The notes below the pieces were generated by a model. The model was not told the DNA's origin, did no database searches, and saw only the letters and a program-made list of their open reading frames with translations. Position numbers and translations under genes: made by a program. Positions 47,119 to 59,500 of a DNA stretch of 64,000 bases are shown in pieces (positions within the stretch are counted from its first letter, which is position 1; each line of letters opens with the position of its first letter). Origin of the DNA: Anthopleura xanthogrammica (lineage: Eukaryota; Cnidaria; Anthozoa; Actiniaria; Actiniidae); the NCBI GenBank assembly GCA_964019055.1, contig OZ025208.1, positions 8,624,539 through 8,688,538 on the forward strand, in the 5' to 3' direction.

Positions 47119-50100
47119 ATGACTTTCGAGATCTACGACCCACAGATCTTGACAAATTCATTGCTGAGCAACTTCAGCCAGATAAAGACTTTCATGATTT
47201 AGTATCTACTGCTTTGGACAACCTGTATCACTACCTTCAAACTCATATGAAATCGCCAACTGTGAAATGCCTCATAAAGGTAAGAAGAAAAGGTAGCAAA
47301 AATATCTCAGTCTATTTTTGTGTATCAAACACATACCACCGATATATTTTATCAATATATTTTGTTACTTTGCTTTCAATTATTAACCAATAGATTTCCC
47401 GTTGGCAATTTAAATAAATATGGAAATCAATGAACCCAAACCATTTACGTCATCGTAAACCCGCGTATTTAAACCACAGTCCTTCCTCCATTCTTTTCTC
47501 GTCCATTGTAGGGAAGCTTTCCTCTAAACCTACTAGCCTAGTCCATTTTGTACATCAACAAAATGTAGCTGTTTACTTTGTAAGAAAAGAGTTTCAAGTG
47601 TTTTCTGTGAGTCAAAAACTGAACGAAAATAAACTTACAAATGATAACTCTGTCATAAATTAATAACTTCGCTTTGCTACAATGTATTTTGAAATGCTGT
47701 AGCGGGAATGAAATTCATTAAAGCTGTGCAATCCTTCTGAAAGAAACAAAAATCTGATAGTCCTGCCCCTGCAAGAAAAACTACCAAGAAAGAATGCTGA
47801 CACGCGGAAGTTCAAACTAATCTATCATGTTTTTGGTTACCTATACAGGGAGGATCAATAGGTAAAGGAACTGCACTGAAAGGCAGGTCAGATTTAGACT
47901 GCATTCTTGTCATGAATGACATCGAAGATGCTCCTGATTTAAAGAAACAAATAAGTGGGATTTTAGCTCAACTCATAGAGCTTCTTAACGAAGATCCCTT
48001 AAAAGAAAGTGGTTGGAAAATCAAGATAATCAGGGTCAACAGCTTTCTGGTGCAGATTGAGATGCAACTTAAAAAAAATGAAAGTGTAGAAGTGGATATT
48101 TTGCCAACATTTGATGCAGACGTTGACGACGGTAAGTTATTAGAGCTTTAAAAAAATATATATATGAATAAAGGTTAACTAGTTGGGACTATTTTAAGAA
48201 GGAAACTTAAACACTGAAAAAAGCAGGTTTGGAACTGTTTCTTACTTTGAAGATGATGGTGTCTTAGAGGGCCGCCATGATTAACAAATTGTTATATACG
48301 TGTCACTTCTCTTAAAATGAAGTTAATTATTTTTAATTTTTAATTTTTATTATTATTATTATTATTTCGTACCCTATAAAAGTCCCACAATGCAATGCGA
48401 TGCCATTTCGAGCCAGTTTTTTCTTCAACCTCGGAACGGCTAATGGTTACTCAGTTAATCAACTTTTACTAAATTAACATGTTATTTGCATCATGATACT
48501 TTTTTTGGTCTTGAATTTTTACCGCCGATGCCGCTGATCTGCGACTGCTAGACTTTGAATACTTCGTTTACGCTAATGCATTAAGTGACGTCACACTCAC
48601 CCGACATCTACCTTGTTTTCTCGCTTGGGCTTCGCTTTTCATCAATAAAGTTTATAGTCGAAACGTGCCTTGCAGTTTTTCTAGAGCTTTGCTGTTCAAA
48701 TAACTTAAATTAAAACATGCAACCCATCTGCATTACTATAGAATCCCAAAAGACCAAGCACTCGGGAAGGTTACAACGAGCACATGATGAATGTAAACAG
48801 TTTAATGAACACTGTAGAAAGTGTCACATTAATGACAGGAAATAGCCTTGAAGACCTTCAAAAGGATTTGGAACGATTTTTGGAGGAAAGTCAACAGTTA
48901 AAGGAAGAAATTTAACAGTGGAAAGAAGAGAATAATAACAGGCTACCTACAGAACCTCAAACCGGCTCGGGTTTCTTTGCTGCACGCTAAAATCTCTTCT
49001 GTCGTATTGATTCTTCTTTTTCCAGCGTTTCTTTAAACTTTTATTCGCTTCAGTTCTCTTCTACCGTAAATCTCAAATCTCTAGGAAAACTGCGAGGCCT
49101 ATTTCGACTAAATTTTCTTGCTAGAAAGCAAAACTCAAGCAAAAAGAAGAAGCACTAGAATGATTGACGTCCACCTAATGCATTAGTGCAAACGAAGTAT
49201 GTTTAAATATTTTAAAAAGTCTAGCAGTCGCAGTCCACCGGAATCGGCGGTAATTCAAATGATACCCTAGACGTGCAAATTCCCCATTTGGGTAGAGTCT
49301 TTTCGTACCAAGTCTCAGCACCCCTCTTGTTGTATCAGACGACTAAAACTGATACTTTTTTGCACCAACAGAATATTCTCGCGAACAGCTTTATAAATCC
49401 ATGGCAAGATACGACTACGACACACAACAGTTCTGCTCTGCAGCACTAGCAAAGTTAAAGCGTGATTTTATAAAGTCCAAGCCAACTAAACTCAAAAGCC
49501 TTATCCGTCTGGTCAAGCACTGGTGCAAAACTTATCTACCTGGGCAGAATGGACAGCATATGCCCAATTCCTATCTCCTAGAGCTGCTGACCATCAGTGT
49601 TTGTGAGAATGCAAAGAGTCCAAACCCTTTTGAAACTGCTTCATTGTTCAAAAAAGTGATGAGCGAATTGTGTAACCATAAACAACTTGATGTAACGTGG
49701 AAGTGTTGCTATGAAGCAAGCATGGTCAAAGTTAAAAGGTGAAGTTCCAAGATCATTTTTAACGAAACGCCTTTCATGCATGGGCGTATTTAGGAGTGGG
49801 GGTGGGATGGGTCTGCGGCCAATCATTTAGGTTGGGATTCATTTTTTGTCCAAAATATCCCCAGAACGCAGGACGTAGCATTTCTGCAAACCATATAAGA
49901 ATTTCCTTTGGAGCATGAGCCCAGACCCCCGGAAGACAGTAAAAAAACATACTTTTCCCGAAGCCTGTTGGGAACACAGCCAATACATCCTATTTTTTTC
50001 CTTATTCAGAACAATATCCTGATCGTATTTTTTTAGATATAGTAGTGCTTTATTGATACTCGAACTCATCATGACGGTCTGTTGCATTTAAAATTTGAGG

Positions 50101-50573
50101 TCTGCAGTATCACCCTGTCGTAACAGATTGTCACGCGCTCATTTGAGAGTATTTTTTCCCATCAGTATTTCCCGTCCACCAGTGGACGGACTTCTCGGAA
50201 ATCTATAGTTTTCGGGCGGGCGCTCTTTCCCTCCCTTCTTTGCAACACCAAAGACCGCCGAGCAACCCAGGCTATTTTTATTAACATAATACAATATATA
50301 AATATAATAACTTGCTAAAAAAAGCTTTTAACAAATTTGATGTTTGTTTGTTTGTTTAGTCGCTTGCCTAGCTGTTAGTTTGTTGGTTTTTTTTAACACA
50401 AAGCAACGTTGTCGATTTGTTACCTGACACTTACCTCTGTTTTATTTAGCATCCCAAGAATAGTGGATCCAGCTAATCCGTATAACAACGTGTATGACGT
50501 CGTGAAAGGCTGGAAAAGAGTTACAAGGGTCGCCAGGGAAACACTGAACAAACCACTGCTAAAAGATTTGTAG
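47119..50573 (+). CDS. OAS: OAS-E, 5'-truncated 2'-5'-oligoadenylate synthetase, group I
   Basis: Recognised exons: 47119-47279, 47849-48131, 49372-49738 and 50450-50573. Their phases (1,0,1,2) match OAS-C. The first reads DFRDLRPTDLDKFIAEQLQ. The second opens GGSIGKGTALKGRSDLD and ends VEVDILPTFDADVDD, so the catalytic triad is kept. The third is OAS1_C (IRLVKHWCKTYLPGQN; SYLLELLTI). The last has DPANPYNNVYD and stops early at LLKDL, so there is no CaaX box or tail. No start exon is visible, because upstream sequence is replaced by OAS-D. Options: a pseudogene; start at an internal Met; or splicing of OAS-D exon 1 (phase 1) onto 47119, which would be in frame. Confidence 0.75.
48511..49258. 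mobile_element. 748-bp TIR element in OAS-E intron
   Basis: The left end TTGAATTTTTACCGCCGATG and following CTGCGACTGCTAGACTTTG pair with the right end CAAAGTCTAGCAG-type sequence and CCGGAATCGGCGGTAATTCAA. Terminal repeats are about 75 bp. A 43-codon frame starting near 48787 (MMNVNSLMNTVESV, then ENSLEDLQKDLERF-like heptads) looks like a coiled-coil remnant of the element's protein. Confidence 0.65.
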
Positions 50574-51220
50574 ACAACTGAATTAATGATCTAATAGTTT
50601 CCCATTTCCCAAGTCAAGTTTAGTCAAGTGATTTCGTTGATAATCTATTAGAGTCTGGATGTGGGATTCCAGCTAAAATTTTGCTTATTTGTCAGTTGTC
50701 ATTTAAATTTCAGACTTTTTGTTAGTTAAATTTCGGGCTTCGTCATACTGCAGCTATATTGTTTCAATCGGCTTTGCCTGGTTTTCGACAGTAATTTACG
50801 ACATGCGCATGCTAGCCGTCTTAAATACATGCATCAAGAGTTCCGCGCTACTGCTCTAAGCGCATGCTCAGGGGATTTAAAAGTGGGATAATATTTTGTA
50901 AAATATGCTATATTTTAGTTGTATTTTTTGTCAAGCACAATTTTCATTAAATGATCACTACAAGGGTTTCATACATGTTAGTTTTGTCGAAGCAACATAG
51001 AAATAACTTGTACATGTACAACTGAATATGCAATGCATTCTTTAAATTTATTTCATTTTCAAGTTGTAAATTTTAATTGATTTTTGGTAAGTTACCGTTT
51101 ATAGTGCGGACACTCGAACAATGAACACTTCAAGGATTTTTTGACATTTTTCATAACTACAACCGTTTTACACGAAAAAGAATTCAATTCAAAATTTCTT
51201 TGTTGGTTGGTATCATAATT

Positions 51221-51271
51221 CAAACATAAATTGTATCCTCAATTTATGGTTGAGGATACAATTTATGTTTG
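51221..51271. repeat. 51-bp perfect hairpin
   Basis: CAAACATAAATTGTATCCTC and its exact complement are separated by a loop of about 7 bp. Confidence 0.8.
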
Positions 51272-51639
51272 AAGAATTCAATTGTCGAGAGTAAAGAGAT
51301 TTTATTGTTCTGCCATGTAATATGGACTCCTGCAAGTGATGATGCAAAACCTCTGTTCAACAAATGGAAAATATATAATGATGGCTTTAGCATGTCAATC
51401 TGAAACAAAAAAAGTTACATTCGAATTCGACGACAATAAGCTCGAGAATGGTTCAGGTATTACCTTCACCGTTTCGCTAACAATGTGCAGTTTCCCTGAA
51501 CTATCATTACAATCCTTACATTTCAAATCGATGAGATAATACATACTGTATTAAATGAAATGGTAATTCAAAGATGGTTCAAAAAACGGTTTTTTTTTTC
51601 ATATATAATAAAAAAATATAAATCCGTGGGAATTAAAAG

Positions 51640-51790
51640 GGGTTGCGCAAAGTGGTCCTTATTCCACTGAATTCGAACTGGAATTTAGAGGTTGAATTTT
51701 GCGTAGGGAGGAAAAGTCGGAGAACCAGGAGAAAAGCCTCGAAGCATAGGAGAGAACCAACAAGCAGCGCTGCTCACATTCAATGTTACT
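51640..51790 (+). repeat. dispersed repeat fragment
   Basis: Shares GGAGAACCAGGAGAAAAGCC and TCGAAGCATAGGAGA with 44740-44790. The Arg/Lys-rich open frame through it (RKSRRTRRKASKHRREP) is a by-product of this repeat. Confidence 0.4.
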
Positions 51791-53130
51791 CTCACAGCTA
51801 CGAAATATTTTTTGGGAGGGGGGAAATTTTCAAATATCAAAGTAGAATAAAATTCGCCAAGTAGATATATTTTTAAATTAAATTATATACCATAACATGT
51901 ACGAGTATTTTACAAATCGAAGACATACGTACCAACCTTTTTGGGAAACAGTCAACTTTCGAGTGAATAAGCCGGGCTTCTCTCACAGTGTTAAGTACAC
52001 TTTCCGGCTACGAATTATCAATGAATCAGCTCATGATTCAAGCAGTCACATTTAGAAAGATCTTAAAAAACGTTTTGATTTCTTGGTAGAACATGATGAG
52101 GTAAATGCAATATAATCTTGCTTCTTTGTTTGGCTTCATAAAGCTCTTTGATGCAGGTACTTCCCATGTACCTTGTTGTAAAGGGGTATACATTACGCCA
52201 GTTCTTCATCGTGGTGAACTTTTTTTGAGTCTCGATTATTCATGCACTATTTTTTTGTCTCTAACTTCTCTAACTTCTCTACAACAACAGTAGTCTGAGG
52301 ACAGATTATTTTACTACTGAGGTCCGGGAAAATATAACCTTTATTTTCTAAAAAAATATATGACTACGGGATTAATTTCTATTCTTCACGGTTTTCGATT
52401 TATTTAGCTAGTTGTATTCAATAGCCCTTTATGGATATCGATTTCCTTAGGTTAGGCAATCCACAAACACTGGGAACTTGAACACCGTGAAATACATGTT
52501 TGCAAACTGATATTTTGAAATATTAGTGGGACTACTTTGAAAAGTGTGCTGTACGGTTCTCAAGTTACCTATATCTTTTACCAGTATATATATTGTGCTT
52601 TTGTTTTCTTTCCTTTCACTGATTCTTTTACTGAAAAACTTCGCTCACATTAAAAACTTAGATTCGGCCATAAATTGATATTTTGTTGGTACGGAACAGA
52701 AGACTAGGGAGAGTTGCGGTGCAGTATGGGTGTCTTAATATATAGGAGTTCGTTAGGAATTTGAATCAGTCTACAGTCAGTTACCGACACCTTTATTAGT
52801 TCAAATATTATATTCATTTATTCACCACGGTTTTGATTGCTTTTTTTTCCTAAAGGGACCCAATTTGCAACATTGCATGGTAGGGGTACACTTTTTCCAT
52901 TTTTCTCTACAAAGTGTTTTTTTATTGTTCTTCGTGTCCGGCATGCTGCCTCATCTTCATGACTTGTTTATCTATATATTCCTATAGCATATGATAAGTA
53001 ATGTTTACTGTGTATCATTATATGAGTAATTTATGGTAAATTAATAACGTGTACAAATATAGAATGCATTCGTTGCTTTTATTTCATTTTGTAACTTTCT
53101 TCTTATTGGTAATACAGGCAAAGATTATTC

Positions 53131-53136
53131 TTTATT
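53131..53136 (-). terminator. AATAAA polyadenylation signal of the MACPF gene
   Basis: On the minus strand AATAAA begins about 2 nt after the stop codon (53140-53138), so the 3' untranslated region would be only tens of bases long. Confidence 0.6.
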
Positions 53137-53137
53137 T

Positions 53138-55269
53138 TCAATGTCTTTTGCCTCTGCCAACATGGCTTCTCCTCTTAGCCAACGCATAATGAATATCGCG
53201 GAGACCTTCTCCAGCAGTGTCACCTGACCAGCTCACTACCAGGTTTTTATTTTCTTTTTTACACTTGCATTTGCCTCTGAACTTACATCCATGACCATTC
53301 CAACCAGGGGACAGTTTTGCGTGAGGATAGGCTTCTTTTTTAGTAGTACCTGACTTGAGCTTCACCGTTTGGTGTTTAATACACGAATCGCCTGCACATG
53401 CGCACCATAAGGGATGCATGTAATGGCAGTCCTTATCCGTGTGACAGCCAGTTGGACCCAGCATACATTTATATGTTGGTAAGTTAGGGTCGCTATCCTT
53501 GCTAAGGACAAACTGCTGGAGCACCTCCACGTTATTGGACGTTTTCTGGAAGGCGCAGCCAAAGTTGAGATATCCTTTAAAGAACTGCTCAAGGTTAAGC
53601 ACTTTTGCCATTGATGGTGTGCCAACGAACCTGTAATTTATTTTTTTTAAACAAATAGATTGAGTTGGTATACACAGCTATATAGTTATATTACCATCTG
53701 GAATAGGCAAACAGAAATACCTTTTAATTTGAGCCTCCTTGCCTTTAAAAAGGATGGCTATGTCGGTTTCATTGCTTTTTATCAGTGGTAAAGTACCAGC
53801 ATATATGGACAAGCTATACAAACCGGAAGTCGAAGCTATGTCATTGTTTTTTGTTTTTTTGTTTTTTTTGTGCGGAAAAATGTATTTTTCGTTGCCACTA
53901 GTTTAAGAAGAAATGTATGCTTACTTCGCATCTCTACACATGCACGAGATTCCTGGATAGACGTCACACTAGAACCCAGTTCTACAGGTTTTAAAACTAT
54001 CAAACTTTAGATTTTAAATTAAAAATCAGGAATTTGATTATTTAAATCATTTTTTCTTCTTCGCAGAAGTACCTTACAACATTATTGGTGTAATATACGA
54101 TTGGAAGCCAGGGATTTAGGTGCACTTTAACTTAAGATGCTCTTCTTACAAATATAAAAACGGTAAGAAAAACAAAAGAATGGAATACTCTTAACTTAAG
54201 CCATGAAACATCAAAGACAAAACTAAAAAGACATCTTTTGAAATATATTTTTGAGAGGCAAAAACGTATTGACCGCTTCTAATTTTTGGATATATAGTCG
54301 AAACATACGTCGTACGTACGTACTTACTTACCTTGTCTTAAGCAAATCCCATATAGGAACAAATTTGTACACGATAGGTGATGGACTGCTTGATCCTTCT
54401 TGGAGAAAAGTACCGATTGTATTTTTGTCACGGACGTCATTGGTTAATTGTGCTCGTGTTTTCGAGGTACCGCCTCTGATTACTAGTTTTTCAACTGTGG
54501 AAAGACTGCCAGCACTCTTTATTTCGTCTTTGGAAATTCCATTACATCCTGATACACCGATGTTACCATATCCGGTCAAACCGCCAAAGGAAAGGCACGC
54601 TTTGACTTTATAGGCATGTTCACTATAATGTTTGGAAGACTCTGCAAAGACATATTGCTGGATGCTGGAACCAGACTTGACTTTCTTCACCACATGAGAC
54701 CCGTACTTTTTTAGAAATATCTTGTACTTAATCCATGAATGACTTTTCGAAGGCTGATTTATTTCGTTGTCCAAAGTCTCAAAGTCTTTTAGGAATTGTT
54801 TATCCAGCGGTTGTTTGTTAATGCAATCTTTCTTCAGAGAAAGGTCTTTGCTATACTCTCTCAGATTCAACGACAAACCTGACACTTCGGTATTGCCTGA
54901 AACGATGTTGTTGGTGACAGCTGCCAGGGAAGTACCAAGAGTGTATGGACCTATCAGACTTGCGCCAATACCAAAATTGACAGAGACGGTTTTGTACAAC
55001 GATTCGGTGTTGCTGAAATGTGTAAAATCTTTCTGGCTTTGACCCAAGTTGTTTGTAACGATGCAGTCAGATGGTAGAGAATCGAAGATCGTCGAACCTA
55101 CAGCTTGTAGCTCATCGGTAAGAAGATTGAAATTTGGGATGAAAAATCCTTGAGCAAGACCACCGTATGATTTGGTGGCAGGGGGATTTGTGCCTGCAGA
55201 ACCAGCACCGAAGTCGACTATCATCGATAACATTAGGGCGAATGGCATTAAGTGATGAATGAAATCCAT
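53138..55269 (-). CDS. secreted MACPF pore-forming protein, sea-anemone toxin type, two exons
   Basis: Exon 1 is 55269-54332 and exon 2 is 53630-53138 (intron phase 2, donor GTAAGTAAGT, acceptor TTACAG), 476 residues in total. The ATG at 55269 is chosen because a hydrophobic signal peptide (about residues 1-25) follows it. The MACPF domain occupies roughly residues 80-310. The family signature YGSHVV lies at about 189-194 and a VIRGGT motif at about 263-268. Exon 2 is Cys-rich (at least ten Cys, including a CACAGDSC segment) and ends in a basic tail. MACPF proteins oligomerise and insert into membranes. Length and layout resemble anemone MACPF toxins with a C-terminal Cys-rich domain. It may serve prey capture, defence or immunity. 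No frameshift or stop is seen, and it has no sequence link to the OAS genes around it. Confidence 0.85.
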
Positions 55270-55296
55270 TATGAACACGGTGTTGATCAAAACCTA

Positions 55297-55323
55297 ATAA
55301 TCAAAAAAAAAAAAAAAAAAAAA
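55297..55323. repeat. poly-A tract upstream of the MACPF gene
   Basis: A run of about 23 A between the MACPF start and the 1-kb repeat. Confidence 0.85.
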
Positions 55324-55410
55324 TATCAATGGTATTTTTTCGTCCATGCAAAATCATTTTGAATAATTATCATCTCAGATGATTATCATTCCAGAAATTA
55401 TCTTGGTCTG

Positions 55411-56411
55411 GTTGAAGCCAGTAGCGGCATTAATGATGTTTGTACAACCGACATGCGTTTTATAGCCTGGCAGAACGGCCCTTAAGTATCATTGCCTTTA
55501 ATAACGCTTATATTCGCTCATTTATTCAAAATTACATATATGCAGAGTTGAATTCATTGCTTTATTCCGTTTTGTTTAGTATTATCACTCTCAAACTGGT
55601 AATTTTTGCAAGATTATCACATTAGGCCTTTGTTGTTGTCGTTGTGTTACTGCGGGAATGTAACCGGAAGTCATTGTTGTAGTTCAGTATGATAGTTTCT
55701 TGAATATTATCATCTGAATGTTTACAAAACTTATACTTCTGCAGTCGAATTACGACCAAAAATTGAAAAACAGTCATTTAGAGGCATAGAATATATTTTA
55801 GGAGCAGTTTAGGCCTATCATCTTGGTAACGCTCAAGTGTTAGATTGCGTTACGACAGGTCAAAGTAGTGCTTAGAACTCTTCCTCTAGAATTCAGGCTT
55901 TTTGCGGGCCAAGTTAGATATTTTGTGGTGACTTAGTATGATAGTTGAGCTTTAAGGAAAAATTATTTTTTTTGTAATATTGTATAGCGCATTGGAGAAT
56001 GAATGCATTGGATTTGCCCGTAATTCGATGTTTTCTCTAGCAACTCCAAAGCGCCCTTACCTTAGTAAGAAAATAAAAATAAATAAAATGTCTGTACAGC
56101 TCAAATTAAGTCTGTTCATAGATTAATAATAGATAAATCAGTTGTGAGTTTTTCAATTTCGAATGGGGTTTCAATCGGTCGTGAGCGGTTATCAAAGATG
56201 CACCATTTTTCACGCATTTCGAAGGCCGCCAGACACGCTCGGACGTGAATTTCAACTTTACTCGATTTCGCCAAAAATAAAAATCGGCCAAACCTTTAAA
56301 TGTTTTTTTCGAAAATAGTTTACCCTAAGGGTCTTTTGGACAAAGTATAAAGAAATCAAAATTTTTACAACTGTCGAACGATTCTCGATTTTTACAGACA
56401 GTCGCTCTTAA
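55411..56411 (+). repeat. 1-kb dispersed repeat, copy 3
   Basis: Matches 22412-23412 at a constant offset of 32999 with about two visible substitutions (near 56260 and 56340). Its right edge joins TTAAAACTCCAAAG, the start of the OAS group II 3' flank also seen at 6099-6112. Its left edge joins MACPF upstream sequence. Confidence 0.85.
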
Positions 56412-56568
56412 AACTCCAAAGATCAAAAGGCTTGGATATATTTATACATTCAGTGCCTAGTTATTCTCTAAGTGTTATCGAAATAAACTTATTAAATAAT
56501 GTGTAAATAGGATCAATAGTTAAGTTTAGGCAGCCGTATATTCTTTTTTGATATCTTGATCCGTCCGC
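56412..56568 (-). other. OAS-F 3' flank
   Basis: Homologous to the OAS-B 3' flank (6100-6255). Confidence 0.6.
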
Positions 56569-59500
56569 TCACGGAAATGTAAAGTCATTAAACTCATCAT
56601 CAGGTATGGAGCTTGGAGTTTTCTGCTTCAATCGTCGTCTTCTCCTGGAAGGCATTGGTGGCGAGCCTCTACACCAGTGACTTGTTATAATGACATCTTG
56701 GAAAAGTGGCTTGAGCATCGTTTCATCTGCAATTCGTGCAACACCCTCCCAGTCAACTCTATCACACAAATTGTTGTATGGGTTTGCAGGATCGAGAACT
56801 CGTGGTGGTTCGCTGGAAATAAAAAGATTAACGGAAGACTCAATGTATATATATTTGTTCCATGATCCTACAATAGAAGAATTAGATGTTATACATCCAG
56901 CTGATCTGAGAAAAAATATTACTCAATCAGAATCAAATTTGCAAAACTAAGGTGTCATCCTTAGTTGTCAGAAGACTCCGGAAACGGTTGATTCTTTATT
57001 TCATTTTCCACTAAATGATGAATATCATACTGATTTTGTACAAAATATCAATAACCTCTCCTGAAAATCTAGATATATCTCAAATATAAATTTTCGTAAG
57101 TCGATTTTCGCAGGCTTCATGACACCTCAGTTTTGCAGTGACGTCACTGATTTCTATGTCACTATTTCAGATTAGCTGGATAATATTACGGGGGCGATAC
57201 ATAAATTTACTTACTGATCATTCATTTCTTGATGTTCCTGATAGAAATGGTGCCAAACTGCGTCGAGGTTTTCATAATTCTTCAATTCCTTCATTACAGC
57301 CTTGAATGCTATGGCCATGTTTATAGTTGTTGGCTTGCCAACCTTTTCCCAGGCATGGATGGTGATAAGTTCGAGTAGGTAGGAACTGGGTGGTGTAATG
57401 CTGTCTTGTTTTACGAACCTTTTACTCCAGTATTTAACAAGGCGAATGAGATCTTTGATACGTGCTGGCAATTGCTTTACAAAATCTCTTTGAAACTCTG
57501 TGAGGGCTGCTGAGTAATACTGCCGAGTGGACATATCACTTTTCATTTCTTTGTAGATTTTATTCAAACCTGTTTGAAAATAAATAATATAGAAAAAATG
57601 AAATTTAAGAGAGATGCAAAACCTTGAATGAGAACTAACTGAATGGCATTCAAATATCTAAAAACTGAAACATATTTAAACTGTAAAATACAAAATCGTC
57701 GGTAAAATTGCAAATTCAAAATTACCTATTTTTTGTATGTTGAACGTAGGAAGAAGGTCAACTTCAACAAAATCACTAGATGATGACTTCTTTGTCATAG
57801 TGAACTGTACACTGAAATGTGTAATGTGATCCATTACAATGTTCCAGTCCTGTAGATAAGGTGATTGTGCTGGTACAGTGGTCAAGCAACTCTCAAGGTC
57901 ATCTTTTACTTCACCAAGTTTATTTTTAAGGTCTTGAGCGTCTTTGATATCATTTAGCACCAAAACACAATCAAGGTCTGATGTGCCTTTCAAAGCTGTT
58001 CCTTTTCCTAAAGAACCACCCTAAATGAAAACAGACAATGTGAATGAAGCAAATGCAACCAAGTGGTTTGAAGAGAGAAAGAGTAATATTTGTTTGTTGT
58101 TGTTGTTGTGGTTGTTGTTGGTTTCAGACAGAAACTATGAATATCTCTATAACCACATTGTGAGTGTACCACAAGCCTGATACCAATAAAAGTTAGAGAA
58201 CGACAAGAACGTATCTAGACTCTTACTCTACTGCTCAACTACTGATAACTATTTTGATTTTCGTGTCTTGTTTTGGGAAAGATACCAAATTATCTGTTCG
58301 TTCTGTCGCCAGGGTCTTCCTCCCTCCACGTGAACGGCCTCTTCAGTAAAAATGTAAATTTACATTACATAAGTCACGCAATAGACTGCACATGGTACAT
58401 GTGCTTAAATTTAGTTTTCACTTAAAATTCCCGCGCAGGTTCCCATTGTAACGCATTTTTATGTATAGTCTGAAGAATTACGCATGTGACTGTTGTCGTT
58501 CAAAGCCATCAAATTACTATATTCTTTACTTTACTAGAAGAGTTAGAATTTAGTAAGGACTAGCCTTAAAAGGAAAAAAAAGCTTCGAATAATTCCAGTT
58601 ATTCAGAGCAATATTTTAAAGTTTGCCGGACTTTAGCTTCAAATCGCAATGAGAGACTCAAGGTACGTTTAAGTTGGCTGCCTACTAGCGGTAAATGTTT
58701 ATTTTTTGCACTCGTTTTAGACAAAATTGTCAAGGGTAAGTGGAATAAAAAATATGTTTTACTATATTTCTCAATATTTTCCAAATCTTTTGACTTATAT
58801 TTGTAAAACGATGTATTATTTAGGTTTATTGAAAAAATAATGTCAAAAGCTTGATTACCTGTGAAGTTATGAATTTTTTGGTTTTCGCTTCTTTCGATCT
58901 TATATTTGAGACCGAGTAACATGCTGCAAAATGTAATATTTTCACAGCCAAACAACGTAGGCGGCTTTTAAATTGGAATACGAAGCATCACCTTTGAGTT
59001 AGGAATGTAATTTTTCGTATTTTAGCCAGAAAACATAAAAGCACAAAAGTTCTGTTTAGTTTCAGATCGCAATACAATTAGAGCACTTTTGTGAAGAACT
59101 ACTTGTATGGTATTGTAAAATGGTATGGTAAACTTTATTTAAACACGGTAAAAACATCAGGTTAACATTATACAAATAAAATATATATAAAAACTGCTTT
59201 TCATGTTTGCCGTGTGAGTACGAGTCTATTAGACTAACGTAGTGTACTTATCAATACACATTTTGAATGTATTGAGGGAACTAGTGCATCTTGCTTCAGT
59301 GGGTAGATTATTCCACAGTTTGGCGCCACTGAATTGGAAACTTCGTTTCATAATCTCTGTGCGTGGCTTAGGAAGAGTTAATTTATTCACTCTGTCTCTA
59401 AGATTATAATTAGAGTGAGAATAACAAAAAAGCTCTTCTAGGTACTTTGGGCTATTCTTATGTAGGGTTTTGAAAAGAATTAAAAGTTTCATTTTCTTTC

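Larger units (their letters stand above)
50574..53137. other. 2.5-kb intergenic region between OAS-E and MACPF gene
   Basis: It contains one MITE end near 51100-51130 (related to 17429), a 51-bp perfect hairpin (51221-51271) and a repeat fragment (51640-51790). A short coding-like stretch near 51390-51465 (SETKKVTFEFDDNKLENGS, followed by GTATTA) could be a stray exon but has no partner that I can find. Otherwise it is AT-rich and featureless. Confidence 0.55.

Noticed and set aside
51336..51539. Short frame with KKVTFEFDDNKLENGS
   Set aside because: Looks weakly coding but has no recognisable family, no partner exon and no second copy in the window; mentioned only in the intergenic note.
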